Assembly: GCA_012512325.1 (NCBI GenBank)
Contig: JAAZEL010000026.1
Location: 1-55,929 of the forward strand
Direction: 5' to 3'
DNA length: 55,929 bases
Origin: Candidatus Fermentithermobacillaceae bacterium
GTDB lineage: Bacteria > Bacillota > Sulfobacillia > Fermentithermobacillales > Fermentithermobacillaceae
Shown: in pieces, positions 33,988-43,400 of the stretch
How positions within the stretch are numbered: the first letter of the stretch is position 1
Layout of the letters: each line of letters starts with the position of its first letter
The notes under the pieces: model-generated
What the model was told of the DNA's origin: nothing
What the model saw: only the letters and a program-made list of their open reading frames with translations
Database searches by the model: none
Translations under genes and position numbers: made by a program

Positions 33988-34821
33988 GTGAAACTGCAAT
34001 TGACCCTTACGGTAAATGAGGCAAAGCGGATTATTGCAAAAGGCATAGCTGGGCTTCCCGAGGTAAGCGCGGCACTTGATACGGGAAAAATCCTCCTCAA
34101 AGGCGGCACAACCGTGGAACTTGTGGGGGTGCCCTTGGGAATATGCGGCCGCATAACGCAAAAAGGAACCAATTCGGCCTTGTCAGAAGAGCCAAAACAT
34201 GACCTGGATGCCCCTCATTGCATACTCATCGACAAAGGGGAAATCGTTGATGTCGACGATGCAGAATCCTTCGAGAAGGCTGCCTTGAGCCTCAGAAAAC
34301 ATGACATCCTGGCTACCGGTGCAAATGCGGTAGACGTCAACGGCAACGCTGCAATGATGGCAGGAAGCCCTTTGGGCAACTTCCCCGGTATGATAATACC
34401 CGCCCTGGCAGCTGAAGGGGTAAGGATAATCATAGCCGCAGGCCTTGAAAAGCTAATCCCGGGAAATATTAACGACGCAATCCGGGCCGCAGGGAGAAAG
34501 AGTATAGATACTGCTTTCGGCATGGCGGTAGGCCTCATACCGCTGCAGGGCGAGGTGTTTGACGAAAGAAGGGCACTTGAGGTATTGGCCCGGGTAAAGG
34601 CTACCGTAATCGGAATGGGAGGAGTTCAGGGCGCTGAAGGTGCCACAACCGCGGTTGTTGAGGGGGCCCCTGAAGAGGTGCGGAAGCTCTTGGCGATAGT
34701 CAAGAGCGTTAAAGGTGCCGGGATAAGCGGTTCTCCTCAAACCCTGTCGGAATGCGAAAGAGGTAGCCCTGGATGCAGGGAACACCTGGCGTGCCTGTAC
34801 CGACGGGGGCTCGACTCATAA
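33988..34821 (+). CDS. Conserved hypothetical protein
   Basis: The 277-residue protein reads as a soluble alpha/beta protein with glycine-rich turns: KILLKGGTTVELVGVPLGICG, ILATGANAVDVNGNAAMMAG, IIIAAGLEKLIPGNINDAIR and VIGMGGVQGAEGATTAVVEG. Alternating beta strands and glycine loops suggest a Rossmann-like or nucleotide-binding fold, but no standard motif is present. I think similar proteins exist in other Clostridia, without known role. GTG at 33988 has GGAAG about 9 bases upstream; the frame open from 33877 lacks a site. Confidence 0.65.
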   Translation: MKLQLTLTVNEAKRIIAKGIAGLPEVSAALDTGKILLKGGTTVELVGVPLGICGRITQKGTNSALSEEPKHDLDAPHCILIDKGEIVDVDDAESFEKAALSLRKHDILATGANAVDVNGNAAMMAGSPLGNFPGMIIPALAAEGVRIIIAAGLEKLIPGNINDAIRAAGRKSIDTAFGMAVGLIPLQGEVFDERRALEVLARVKATVIGMGGVQGAEGATTAVVEGAPEEVRKLLAIVKSVKGAGISGSPQTLSECERGSPGCREHLACLYRRGLDS

Positions 34822-34834
34822 AGGGCGAGAGGTA

Positions 34835-35290
34835 TTATAGGCTCTGCCAAGTCACCGACACTTTCTGTGGATCCGCTTCCAGGTCTTCCACCTGTATGGA
34901 AATCCCGCTCTTGTTTATGGATAAGTGCTTTATTGTGGCAGTCTTGATGATACCCTTAGACAGTCTGACCAGGTCCAATTCTACCGGTGTGTGGCGGTTC
35001 CGGGAAACCGCTTCAGGCCTGTTAGGCTGCGCCGCGTTCGGTGATTCCGCCATGGAAAGATTTATGGGCGGTGTTGCCTTGAACACAACTCTTGAGCCTT
35101 GGACCGAGTCAAACTCCAGCTTCACCCTTACAGGTATCCCGAAATAGGATGCGATTCTGAGCACGAGCAAAACCGCTCCGTCTGCAAGGCTCAAATCCAC
35201 AAGAGTTACGCCATCGGGAAACCTTGCGCCTTGAAGCAACCTGCTCAGCGCCTCCTTGGAAACTGTTGCAGAGATCTTCTGAATATGCAT
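34835..35290 (-). CDS. Hypothetical protein
   Basis: The 151-residue protein consists mainly of predicted beta strands (ATVSKEALSRLL, TLVDLSLADGAVLLVLRIA, VRVKLEFDSVQGSRVVFKAT, GISIQVEDLEA). The pattern recalls lipid-binding LmeA/DUF2993-like domains, but it has no signal peptide and I cannot assign it. ATG at 35290 has GGAGGTG 5 bases upstream. It converges with the preceding gene, leaving a 13-nt gap. Confidence 0.6.
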   Translation of the reverse strand: MHIQKISATVSKEALSRLLQGARFPDGVTLVDLSLADGAVLLVLRIASYFGIPVRVKLEFDSVQGSRVVFKATPPINLSMAESPNAAQPNRPEAVSRNRHTPVELDLVRLSKGIIKTATIKHLSINKSGISIQVEDLEADPQKVSVTWQSL

Positions 35291-35400
35291 GTTGCACCTC
35301 CGAAACGAAAACATGTTTCACATAACGCTATGCCCGTAAACTTCTCCGTGACACAGGAAGTGTTTCTCATTTGACCTTGGGCAAGAGGATTTTGGCGGCC

Positions 35401-35433
35401 AAGGGTGAATTTCACATAAAACCTTTCACCCTT
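35401..35433. promoter_or_regulatory. Inverted repeat, possible operator of the nucleoside operon
   Basis: AAGGGTGAA (35401-35409) and TTCACCCTT (35425-35433) are perfect inverted copies 15 bp apart, about 80 bp upstream of the ribokinase start. It could be an operator or a weak hairpin in the leader. Confidence 0.45.
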
Positions 35434-35514
35434 AGGTCTGCTTCCGGCTAAACGATGAAGCTTGCTTGCGGCTTTCTGTAGGAGATAGATTTGGACTGAG
35501 GAGGCGACATTGGT

Positions 35515-36432
35515 TTGAGCAGAGACATTATTGTCCTGGGAAGCATGAACGTAGATTTCGTGGTGAGGGTTAAGCGCCGGCCCGGCATAGGCGAGACAGT
35601 TCCAGGCTCTGAGTTTTCCATCTTTCCCGGAGGTAAGGGTGCCAATCAAGCGGTGGCAGCCGCAAGGCTGGGCGGCAATGTAGCCATGGCAGGCAGAATA
35701 GGCGATGACGTGTTTTCCAAGGTAGTGCTTGACAGCTTGTCATCAGCCGGTGTGGGTAGGGAGTTGATCGTTACCACTCAGGATGTACCTACCGGTTCAG
35801 CTTTTATCACCGTGGATGAGACAGGCGAGAACTCGATTGTGGTTGTCCCGGGGGCCAACGGTCATTGCAGCAAAGCTGACGTTGACGCACTCAGGCCTCA
35901 CTTGGAACTGGCAAAGATGCTCATGCTTCAACTTGAGATACCTCTGGAAACTGTGGAGCATGCAGTCAGCGTTGCCAGATCTTGCGGCACGAAGGTAATG
36001 TTGGACCCGGCCCCGCCTGTACCCCTGTCACAAGAGTTGCTCAGGGGCATCGATGTGCTTACGCCTAACGAACATGAAGCATCTTTCCTTACCGGGCGTA
36101 AAGTGACAGATGCCGCCGGCGCTCAGCTTGCAGCCAGTGACTTACTTAAGGCAGGGGCAAGGGCGGTGGTGATAAAGCTGGGCTCCGGCGGCCTGGTTTG
36201 GGCGGAAGGCGGGAAGTCCGGGGTCATTCCAGGACATCGGGTCCATGCTGTGGACACCACCGCAGCGGGCGACGCGTTCTCAGGAGGTCTGGCCGCAGCT
36301 CTGTGCGAGGGCAAGTCCCTTGAAGAGGCTTGCCGGTTCGCCAACGCGGTAGGTGCCTTGTCAGTCACGCGCAAGGGCGCACAAACATCCATGCCGGAAC
36401 GAAGGGAAGTTGAGGTTTTTCTCCAAACTTGA
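35515..36432 (+). CDS. rbsK: Ribokinase (PfkB family)
   Basis: The 305-residue kinase phosphorylates D-ribose with ATP. It has the sugar-binding GGKGANQAVAAARLGG near residue 41, LDPAPPVPL, TPNEHEASFLTG, and the catalytic-base/anion-hole motif DTTAAGDAFSGGL. Length is typical. TTG start has GAGGAGG about 10 bases upstream. It heads a run of genes for nucleoside import and hydrolysis, so its ribose probably comes from nucleosides rather than from a ribose transporter. Ribokinase is preferred over other PfkB kinases because of the exact motif forms. Confidence 0.9.
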   Translation: MSRDIIVLGSMNVDFVVRVKRRPGIGETVPGSEFSIFPGGKGANQAVAAARLGGNVAMAGRIGDDVFSKVVLDSLSSAGVGRELIVTTQDVPTGSAFITVDETGENSIVVVPGANGHCSKADVDALRPHLELAKMLMLQLEIPLETVEHAVSVARSCGTKVMLDPAPPVPLSQELLRGIDVLTPNEHEASFLTGRKVTDAAGAQLAASDLLKAGARAVVIKLGSGGLVWAEGGKSGVIPGHRVHAVDTTAAGDAFSGGLAAALCEGKSLEEACRFANAVGALSVTRKGAQTSMPERREVEVFLQT

Positions 36433-36583
36433 TCCTGCTTGCTGCATGAATGTGATAACATGAGAGTGTTGGCTACATAACTATCAGCCACTTAGAACTC
36501 AGTTGGGGACAGGGGGTGGGAGGCAGAATAGGGCGGACTCCCAGGACTTATCCAAGAAAGCTTATCTCCGGAGGTTGAGCGAA

Positions 36584-37507
36584 GTGAAGTGGATAATAGA
36601 CACGGACCCTGGCATTGACGACGCCTCAGCCATCATCACGGCAGTCAACTCAGGTGCTTTGGATATCATAGGGATCACCACTGTCCACGGCAACGTTGGG
36701 TTGAACCACACTACCAGAAATGCCCTCAGACTCGTTGAGCTCATGGGAGCTGACGTACCGGTTTACCAGGGAGCAAGCAGGCCAATTTTGCAGCAACGTG
36801 AGCATGCAGCCGAGTATCACGGAGAAGACGGGTTCGGCAACACCTTCTTGCCTGAACCGGGTCTTTCGCCTGCAGACGGTCATGCGGTCGATTTCATCAT
36901 CGAATCGGCAAGGAACCATGAAGTTGCTCTGCTTACCTTGGGCCCGCTTACCAATGTTGCCCTGGCCATAGCCAAGGAGAGGGACTTGGAGTGTCAAATC
37001 AAGCGGATTGTGATGATGGCAGGTACTTCACGAGCCAGGGGCAACACAAGCCCTGTGGCTGAGTTCAACATATTTGCTGACCCAGAAGCCGCTGCAGTGG
37101 TGTTCAATTCCGGAATACCCATCACAATGGTTCCGTGGGAGACATGCCTTGACGCGGTGTTTGGATCCGAAACTATTGCCCAGATCAGGAATTCCTCAAC
37201 CCAAGTGGGCAGGGCGTTTGCCCAAGCTATGCAATACTCGGTTGAAAGAACAACAGCTTACCTTGGCACAGAAGTGCTTCTGCTGTGCGACCTGCTGGCT
37301 GCGTGCGCTGCAATTGATCCCGCGGTTATTGCCGAGCAGGTGCAAGCCAAGGTCACAGTTGAGACCGGCGGGCAGTTCAGCAGAGGGCTTACTGTGATCG
37401 ATGAGCGCATGGACGACGGAAGCAAACCAAATGCTTCAGTCGCTCTGGCTTGCGATCGCTCCAAGATCGCAAACATGTTCTTGGATGCGCTCAATGCCAA
37501 AAAATAA
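36584..37507 (+). CDS. Nucleoside hydrolase (IUNH family), first copy
   Basis: The 307-residue enzyme hydrolyses the N-glycosidic bond of nucleosides to base plus ribose. The calcium-binding IDTDPGIDDA is at the N-terminus. GNVGLNHTTRNALRLVELM, LTLGPLTNVALA, VMMAGTSRARGNTSPVAEFN and a late DGSKPNASVALACD complete the family pattern. GTG at 36584 follows GGAGG by 9 bases; the frame open from 36503 has no support. Specificity (purine or pyrimidine) cannot be read. The next gene encodes the binding lipoprotein of a nucleoside-type transporter. Confidence 0.93.
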   Translation: MKWIIDTDPGIDDASAIITAVNSGALDIIGITTVHGNVGLNHTTRNALRLVELMGADVPVYQGASRPILQQREHAAEYHGEDGFGNTFLPEPGLSPADGHAVDFIIESARNHEVALLTLGPLTNVALAIAKERDLECQIKRIVMMAGTSRARGNTSPVAEFNIFADPEAAAVVFNSGIPITMVPWETCLDAVFGSETIAQIRNSSTQVGRAFAQAMQYSVERTTAYLGTEVLLLCDLLAACAAIDPAVIAEQVQAKVTVETGGQFSRGLTVIDERMDDGSKPNASVALACDRSKIANMFLDALNAKK

Positions 37508-37531
37508 CCGGATAACCGGAGGTGCAAGGAT

Positions 37532-38656
37532 TTGAACAGAAAGCTCATAGGAGTAATGCTGGTGGCGGCGCTGCTTGCGTCCGCGATGCTTGTCGGGTGC
37601 GGGCCCAAAGAGCCTGAACAAGAGCAGAACGGCGACGTCGAAGAGCCCAAGTACAAGGCCGTCCTCTTGCTTGCAGGCAACCTCGGCGACATGTCGTTCC
37701 TGGATTCGGCCAACAGGGGCATGCAAATGATCAAGGAGCAACTGGGCTGGGAGGTCAAAGTGATCGAAATGGGCACCGACCCCTCCGCCTGGGAGCCCAC
37801 CCTTACCGATGTGTCAACCCAGGATTGGGACCTGATCATCACCGGAACTTTCAACATGCAGACCCAGATCGAAGAGGTAGCTCCCAAGTTCCCGGACAAG
37901 AGATACGTGTTGTTTGACGTATCAGTGGACTACACTAAGGGCGACTACAGCAACGTATACTCGATCCTCTACAGGCAGAACGAAGGCTCTTATCTCGCCG
38001 GCGCCCTTGCCGCGATGGTTACCACTTCGGACATGCCCCGTGCCAACGAACAGAAACTCATCGGTTTCTTGGGCGGCATGGATGCGCCTGTAATCAATGA
38101 CTTCCTGGTGGGGTACATCGAAGGCGCCAAGAGCGTGGACCCGGAGATCAAAGTAGTCGTGTCTTATGTCGAATCCTACAGTGACCCCGCTAAAGGCAAG
38201 GAGATGTGCCTGGCCCAGTACGACATGGGCGTAGACATCGGGTTCAACGTAGCCGGTGGAAGCGGATTGGGCCAGCTGGATGCGGCTAAGGAACGCGGCC
38301 TGTATGCCATCGGCGTAGACTCTGACCAAGCCATGCTTTTCAAGGATTCAGACCCTGAAAAGGCCGAACTGGTACTCACCTCCATGTTGAAGCGCGTGGA
38401 CAACTCCCTGTTCAGGGCAGCCAAGCTGTTCCAGGAGGGCAAGCTTGAGTTCGGCAAGGCTGAAAGCCTGGGACTGGCGGAAGATGCAGTAGGCCTGGCG
38501 GTCAACGAATTCTACGAGAAGAACGTGCCTGAAGAAATGAGGACTAAACTGGACGAACTTGCGCAGAAGGTCAAGTCAGGCGAAATCCAGGTGCCTTCCG
38601 CTTTCGATCTGGGCCCTGATGCCGTTAAGGAACTCCGCGATTCTGTGGCTCCGTAA
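37532..38656 (+). CDS. BMP-family substrate-binding lipoprotein (nucleoside ABC transporter)
   Basis: The 374-residue lipoprotein has a signal peptide ending in the lipobox LVGC (Cys23), then the BMP/PnrA/Med fold: YKAVLLLAGNLGDMSFLDSA, DWDLIITGTFNMQ, YRQNEGSYLAGALAAMV, IGFLGGMDAPVINDFLVGYI and YAIGVDSDQ. PnrA-type proteins bind purine nucleosides for uptake. TTG start has GGAGGTG 7 bases upstream. A strong hairpin follows the gene, which is usual for highly expressed binding proteins. Confidence 0.93.
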   Translation: MNRKLIGVMLVAALLASAMLVGCGPKEPEQEQNGDVEEPKYKAVLLLAGNLGDMSFLDSANRGMQMIKEQLGWEVKVIEMGTDPSAWEPTLTDVSTQDWDLIITGTFNMQTQIEEVAPKFPDKRYVLFDVSVDYTKGDYSNVYSILYRQNEGSYLAGALAAMVTTSDMPRANEQKLIGFLGGMDAPVINDFLVGYIEGAKSVDPEIKVVVSYVESYSDPAKGKEMCLAQYDMGVDIGFNVAGGSGLGQLDAAKERGLYAIGVDSDQAMLFKDSDPEKAELVLTSMLKRVDNSLFRAAKLFQEGKLEFGKAESLGLAEDAVGLAVNEFYEKNVPEEMRTKLDELAQKVKSGEIQVPSAFDLGPDAVKELRDSVAP

Positions 38657-38664
38657 GGGTTCAG

Positions 38665-38690
38665 GGGGCAAGGAGCCGGCTCCTTGCCCC
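38665..38690 (+). terminator. Perfect hairpin between binding protein and ATPase genes
   Basis: GGGGCAAGGAGC pairs perfectly with GCTCCTTGCCCC around a CG centre, followed by TCTTGCTT. This GC-rich stem just after the binding-protein gene probably gives partial termination and mRNA protection, so the binding protein is made in excess over the transporter. Confidence 0.8.
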
Positions 38691-38715
38691 TCTTGCTTAG
38701 ATTGAAAAGGATGAG

Positions 38716-40317
38716 GTGGATGGCGTGAGGGTCCAAGCAGAACTTCAAGCAGCAAGCCCGATTTTGTTGATGAAGGGGATCACGAAAGTCTATCCCAACG
38801 GTTTGGTGGCTAACTCAAACGTCACTTTTGAAGTACGCAAAGGGGAAATCCATGCCCTTGTAGGCGAGAACGGCGCCGGCAAGACCACCTTGATGAAAGT
38901 GTTGTTTGGATTGGAGAAACCGGATGAAGGAAGTATTTTTATCAAGGGTAGGGAAGTCAGGATAAGCTCGCCCAATGATGCCATAAAGCACGGGGTCGGC
39001 ATGGTTCACCAGCATTTCATGCTTGCTCCTTCGCTTACCGTGGCTGAGAACATCGTATTGGGGGCCGAGCCTACAAGAGGGATTTGGTTTGACCGGAAGC
39101 AGGCGGAACTGATGTGCAGGGAGCTTGGAGAGAAATACGGCCTGCCCGTAGGCCCTTCCGCCAAGATCAAGGATGTGCCGGTAGGCATCAGGCAGCGGGT
39201 TGAGATCCTCAAAGCCCTCTTGCGCGGCTCAGAGATCCTCGTGCTGGACGAGCCTACGGCAGTGCTTACGCCTCAGGAAACCGAGGAACTGTTTGAGGCG
39301 CTTAAGTCACTCAAGGAGATGGGACACACCATCATCTTCATTTCCCATAAGCTCAGGGAAGTCAAGGAACTGTCAGACCGGGTAACCGTCATGCGTTCAG
39401 GCGTGCTTGTGGGGACCAGGGATACCGGCCAGGTGACGGTAGAGGAAATATCCAGGATGATGGTGGGGCGCGATGTTGTGCTTAGACCCCTCAGGCCCAA
39501 GGCTCAGGAGGCTCCGGGCGAGGTGCGCCTGGTGGTGAAGAACTTGAACGTCGTAAGAGACAGTACCCATGTACTCAGAGATGTAAGCCTGCAAGTAAGG
39601 GCAGGGGAAATCCTCGGGGTGGCCGGCGTTGAAGGCAACGGCCAGGCGGAACTGGTGGAAGCCATCACCGGGCTTTCGCCCGTTGACAGAGGTGAGGTCT
39701 GGGTGTGCGGACAGGATGCAACGGGAAAGAGTCCCGGGGAGATAAGGAACATGGGCCTTTCTCACATACCCCAGGACCGGATGGTATTCGGGGTCGCATC
39801 CAGGGCTTCCATAGCCGAAAACCTGATTTCCACCCGGTACAACAAGCAGCCTGTGAGCAACGGATTCTCTCTGGACATCAAGGCAATTTCCGGATTGGGC
39901 CGCGAACTGATGGGCAGATTCGAGATCAAAGCCTCATCCGCCCAGCAGCCTGTGGGTACCCTTTCAGGCGGCAACATCCAAAAGGTTGTCGTAGCTCGGG
40001 AGTTTTCAACCGAGCCTAAGGTGATAATTGCAAATCAGCCCACCCGTGGAATTGACATAGGAGCCACCGAATCGGTTCACAGGTATCTCGTGGAAGCCAC
40101 GGAAAGCGGGACGGCTGTGCTTCTGGTATCTGCCGACCTCACTGAAGTGATGAGCCTCTCAAACAAGCTGATTGTGATGTACGAAGGCCAGGTGGTTGCG
40201 TATTTCGACGAAGTCGAAGGGTTGGATGAAGAAGAGATCGGACTGTACATGTTGGGGCTGAAACGTCAGGAGCCTGACGAGGTTGCGACTTCGATGATGG
40301 GAAGGCCGGTTGAATGA
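38716..40317 (+). CDS. Nucleoside ABC transporter ATPase (two ATP-binding domains)
   Basis: This 533-residue ATPase has two nucleotide-binding domains, as in RbsA and NupA/YufO. Domain 1: Walker A GENGAGKTTLMK, Walker B EILVLDEPTAVLTPQE. Domain 2: degenerate Walker A GVEGNGQAELVEAITG (typical of the class), signature LSGGNIQKVVVAREF, and Walker B KVIIANQPTRGIDIG. It energises the two permeases that follow. GTG at 38716 or 38725 is the start, near GGATGAGGTGG. The ATPase and permease genes overlap by 4 nt (ATGA). Confidence 0.93.
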   Translation: MDGVRVQAELQAASPILLMKGITKVYPNGLVANSNVTFEVRKGEIHALVGENGAGKTTLMKVLFGLEKPDEGSIFIKGREVRISSPNDAIKHGVGMVHQHFMLAPSLTVAENIVLGAEPTRGIWFDRKQAELMCRELGEKYGLPVGPSAKIKDVPVGIRQRVEILKALLRGSEILVLDEPTAVLTPQETEELFEALKSLKEMGHTIIFISHKLREVKELSDRVTVMRSGVLVGTRDTGQVTVEEISRMMVGRDVVLRPLRPKAQEAPGEVRLVVKNLNVVRDSTHVLRDVSLQVRAGEILGVAGVEGNGQAELVEAITGLSPVDRGEVWVCGQDATGKSPGEIRNMGLSHIPQDRMVFGVASRASIAENLISTRYNKQPVSNGFSLDIKAISGLGRELMGRFEIKASSAQQPVGTLSGGNIQKVVVAREFSTEPKVIIANQPTRGIDIGATESVHRYLVEATESGTAVLLVSADLTEVMSLSNKLIVMYEGQVVAYFDEVEGLDEEEIGLYMLGLKRQEPDEVATSMMGRPVE

Positions 40318-41372
40318 CTAGAAATACATGGTTCGAACTTCTAAGGACCGGAGTGGCCATTGCCGTAGCGCTTCTGATAGGCTTTGTCGTCACCTGGCTG
40401 GTCTCAGAATCCCCCGGGGAGGCCTTCGGATACTTCCTGAAGGGGCCCTTCACAAGCATCAGACGATTGGGGGCTTTTCTGGAGGCGGCAGTCCCCCTGA
40501 CTTTCACAGGTTTGGCAGTATCCTTGGTGTTTTCCGCCGGCCAGTTTAACATGGGAGCGGAAGGCCACTTTTTCATAGGAGCCGTTGCCGCCACAGCCGC
40601 CGGGATCTTCTTTGATCTCCCGCCTGTGATCCACACACTGGTATGTCTGGCGGCGGGAATGGCTGCCGGGGCAATAGGGGGATTCATACCTGGCATTCTC
40701 AAGGCCCGTTGGAACGCTTCTGAACTTGTAGCATCCCTTATGCTCAACTATGTGTTTCTAAAACTCGGCATGTACCTGATAACCTATCACCTCAGGGATC
40801 CTTCGGCAGGAGCTCTGGTGTCCCTGCCTTTGAAGGAGACTTCGTGGTTGCCCCAGTTTACCAGGACCACAAAGCTTCATGCAGGCATACTTGTGATGTT
40901 TCTGGCGGTGTTCTTGTGTTATTACTTCCTGTACAGGACTACCAAGGGATACGAGGCAAGGATGACCGGACACAACATCAGTTTCGCGCGGTACTCGGGG
41001 ATTCCCGTGCTAAGCGTCATGCTGCTTGTTCAAGTGTTGGGAGGTGCCGTGGCCGGGCTGGGAGGCGCAGTTGAGATGCTGGGCATTTACAGGCGCTTCC
41101 AGTGGCAGGCCAGCCCCGGATACGGGTTCGATGGGGTAATCATCGCAATCCTGGCCAGGAACAACCCCCTGTTGGTGCCTGTGGCTGCGGTGTTTCTTGC
41201 ATACCTGCGCGTAGGTGCTGATGTCATGGCCTTGTACGCCGACGTGTCTGCTGAAATGGTTTCAATCATACAAGCTGTGATCATATTGCTGGTAACCGCT
41301 GAGGCCTTCCTTGCCGGCTACCGACACCGTTTGACGCTGAAAGAGGTGAAGCAACGTGCATCCGCTTCTTAA
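40314..41372 (+). CDS. Nucleoside ABC transporter permease 1
   Basis: The 352-residue membrane protein has about 9-10 helices and motifs of the BPD_transp_2 (LivH/RbsC/YufP) family: PLTFTGLAVSLVFSAGQFNM, GAEGHFFIGAVAATAAG, ARWNASELVASLMLNYV, GHNISFARYSGIPV and GYGFDGVIIAILARNNPL. It forms the membrane channel with the next gene product. It overlaps both neighbours (4 and 17 nt). Confidence 0.92.
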   Translation: MTRNTWFELLRTGVAIAVALLIGFVVTWLVSESPGEAFGYFLKGPFTSIRRLGAFLEAAVPLTFTGLAVSLVFSAGQFNMGAEGHFFIGAVAATAAGIFFDLPPVIHTLVCLAAGMAAGAIGGFIPGILKARWNASELVASLMLNYVFLKLGMYLITYHLRDPSAGALVSLPLKETSWLPQFTRTTKLHAGILVMFLAVFLCYYFLYRTTKGYEARMTGHNISFARYSGIPVLSVMLLVQVLGGAVAGLGGAVEMLGIYRRFQWQASPGYGFDGVIIAILARNNPLLVPVAAVFLAYLRVGADVMALYADVSAEMVSIIQAVIILLVTAEAFLAGYRHRLTLKEVKQRASAS

Positions 41373-42279
41373 GGCAATTTTCTCAGCTTCTTTTGCTGCA
41401 TCCATCTTACGTGTCACAACTCCCATCCTGTTTGCGGCGCTCGGATCAGTGGTTGCCGACTTGTCAGGGGTAGTCAACATAGCTCTGGAAGGTATGATGC
41501 TGATTTCGGCGCTTGTGGGGGTAATCGTGTCTGCTTTCACAGGCTCGGCATGGATGGGGTTCTTTGCAGGCGCGGCGGCCGGTGTCCTGGTGGGCTTGGT
41601 GCTCGGCTATTTCCACCTCAAGCTAAGAACTAACGTGATACTAGCAGGTATCGCGCTCAACCTCTTGGCTTCTCAGGGCACGGTGTTCGTGTTGTACGCG
41701 GTGGCCCATGACAAGGGCGTTTCCAGCTCGTTGCCAAGTAAGGTGATGCCGGAGGTACAGCTTCCGATCATCAAAGACATTCCGGTCTTAGGGCCTATCA
41801 TCGGCAAACAAAACATACTCACGTACATGTCCCTCATAGCCGTGGTGGTGATTTATCTGTTCTTGTACAAGACCTCTTTTGGCCTGAGACTCAGGGCCGT
41901 GGGGGAAAACCCGGACGCCGCCGATTCAGTGGGGATTTCAGTCCACAAGGTCCGGTTCATAGCCTTGGCCATTAGCGGCGCCCTGGCGGGCATGGGGGGA
42001 GTTCACCTTTCCATGGGCTATGTAAGCTGGTTCTCCCGCAATATGACGTCGGGCAGAGGGTTCATAGCCCTGGCGGCTAAAGCTCTGGGACGTACCCATC
42101 CGATTGGGGCGTTCTTCGCTTCGCTGCTGTTTGGATTGACGGATGCTTTGTCCAATTATATGCAGAGTCTGAGGGTCCCCGGCGAGTTTATCCAAATGAT
42201 CCCGTATGTAGTCACGCTAGTGGTGCTTGCGGTGTATTCAGGCAGGCAGCTTAAGTCAGGGAGGTTTTCCAATGAGTGA
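41356..42279 (+). CDS. Nucleoside ABC transporter permease 2
   Basis: The 307-residue permease belongs to the YufQ-like BPD_transp_2 family: TTPILFAALGSVVADLSGVV, NIALEGMMLISALVGVIV, LRTNVILAGIALNLLASQG, LRAVGENPDAADSVGISV, and GRGFIALAAKALGRTHPIGA. About eight helices are predicted. GTG start lies 17 nt inside the previous permease gene, and the next gene starts 8 nt before its end. Confidence 0.92.
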   Translation: MHPLLKAIFSASFAASILRVTTPILFAALGSVVADLSGVVNIALEGMMLISALVGVIVSAFTGSAWMGFFAGAAAGVLVGLVLGYFHLKLRTNVILAGIALNLLASQGTVFVLYAVAHDKGVSSSLPSKVMPEVQLPIIKDIPVLGPIIGKQNILTYMSLIAVVVIYLFLYKTSFGLRLRAVGENPDAADSVGISVHKVRFIALAISGALAGMGGVHLSMGYVSWFSRNMTSGRGFIALAAKALGRTHPIGAFFASLLFGLTDALSNYMQSLRVPGEFIQMIPYVVTLVVLAVYSGRQLKSGRFSNE

Positions 42280-43246
42280 TGCCAAAATCCCGGTACTCAT
42301 TGACTGCGACCCAGGCATCGACGATGCGGTAGCCCTTACCCTCGCGTTCGGGTGCGGCAGGTTGGATGTTTTGGGGGTCGCCACTGTTGCAGGCAATACC
42401 ACAGGGGAAAACACCTACCGCAACGCCAGGAAGTTCTTGTCGTTCATCGGAGCCGAGGTGGAAGTTGCCAGGGGGGCGGACAAGCCTATGCTGCGGCCGC
42501 TGGTTACCGCGCCTGACGTTCACGGCAAGACAGGGCTTGGGGCCATCGGCGAGACGGAAGACGGCGGCACAGGAAATGATGTCACGGATACCGCCGGACG
42601 CAGCGCTTTAGACCTGATAACTGAGATTTTGCTGAATCATCCGACAAAGGTGACCTTGATACCCGTTGGGCCGCTCACCAACATAGCCATAGCTTTCCTT
42701 GCGCGTCCTGAGATAAAAGACCGGATTGAGAAGATAGTGCTCATGGGCGGTGCCGCACTGGAGGGCAACCGGACACCTGCCGCAGAGTTCAACATATACG
42801 TTGACCCGGAAGCTGCCAGGGTTGTGTTTGACTCAGGCGTGCCCATCACCATGATTGGGCTGGATGTCACCCACCAGGCGCTGATATATCCTGATGAAAT
42901 TGAGGCCTTGCGCAAACTTGGCCTGGTAGGCAGGATAGTGGCCGAACTCATGGATTTTTACGGACATCACTACCGCAAGCGGTTCGAAGGCAACCCCATC
43001 CACGATGCCCTGGCGGTGGCAGCCGTGTTTGAACCTGACATTGTGTCAACCAGGCATGTCAATGTATGTGTGGAAACATCGGGTGAGTTTACCCTTGGCA
43101 GAACTGTGGTGGACTTCAGAGGGGTTACGGGCAGAGAGCCAAACTGCGACGTAGCTTTGGGAGTGGATAGGGAGCGGTTCATCAACCTCATCTTCGCTGC
43201 GGTGCAAAACCTTGAACGGCGACGTGAAGTAAGGTCCCGGGAGTAG
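42272..43246 (+). CDS. Nucleoside hydrolase (IUNH family), second copy
   Basis: The 324-residue hydrolase has IDCDPGIDDAVALTLA at the N-terminus, GNTTGENTYRNARKFLSFIG, LIPVGPLTNIAIAFLARPE, VLMGGAALEGNRTPAAEFNI and HDALAVAAVFEPDI, the late His being part of the active site. ATG at 42272 has GGGAGG 7 bases upstream, and the gene overlaps the permease by 8 nt. It differs clearly in sequence from the first copy, so the two probably cover different nucleosides. It closes the operon. Confidence 0.93.
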   Translation: MSDAKIPVLIDCDPGIDDAVALTLAFGCGRLDVLGVATVAGNTTGENTYRNARKFLSFIGAEVEVARGADKPMLRPLVTAPDVHGKTGLGAIGETEDGGTGNDVTDTAGRSALDLITEILLNHPTKVTLIPVGPLTNIAIAFLARPEIKDRIEKIVLMGGAALEGNRTPAAEFNIYVDPEAARVVFDSGVPITMIGLDVTHQALIYPDEIEALRKLGLVGRIVAELMDFYGHHYRKRFEGNPIHDALAVAAVFEPDIVSTRHVNVCVETSGEFTLGRTVVDFRGVTGREPNCDVALGVDRERFINLIFAAVQNLERRREVRSRE

Positions 43247-43400
43247 GACCTGAGAAGCTCCTGCACAGTGCGTTTGCAGTTGACTTAGGCTGTATGCATG
43301 CCAGTCGGATATTGGAACCTTGCGTCCTGAAAAGGAAAGTTTTGAGTTACGAAGAATACTTTAGGTGCAACACTCAAAGTTTTCTTTTGGGGGCGTAAGT

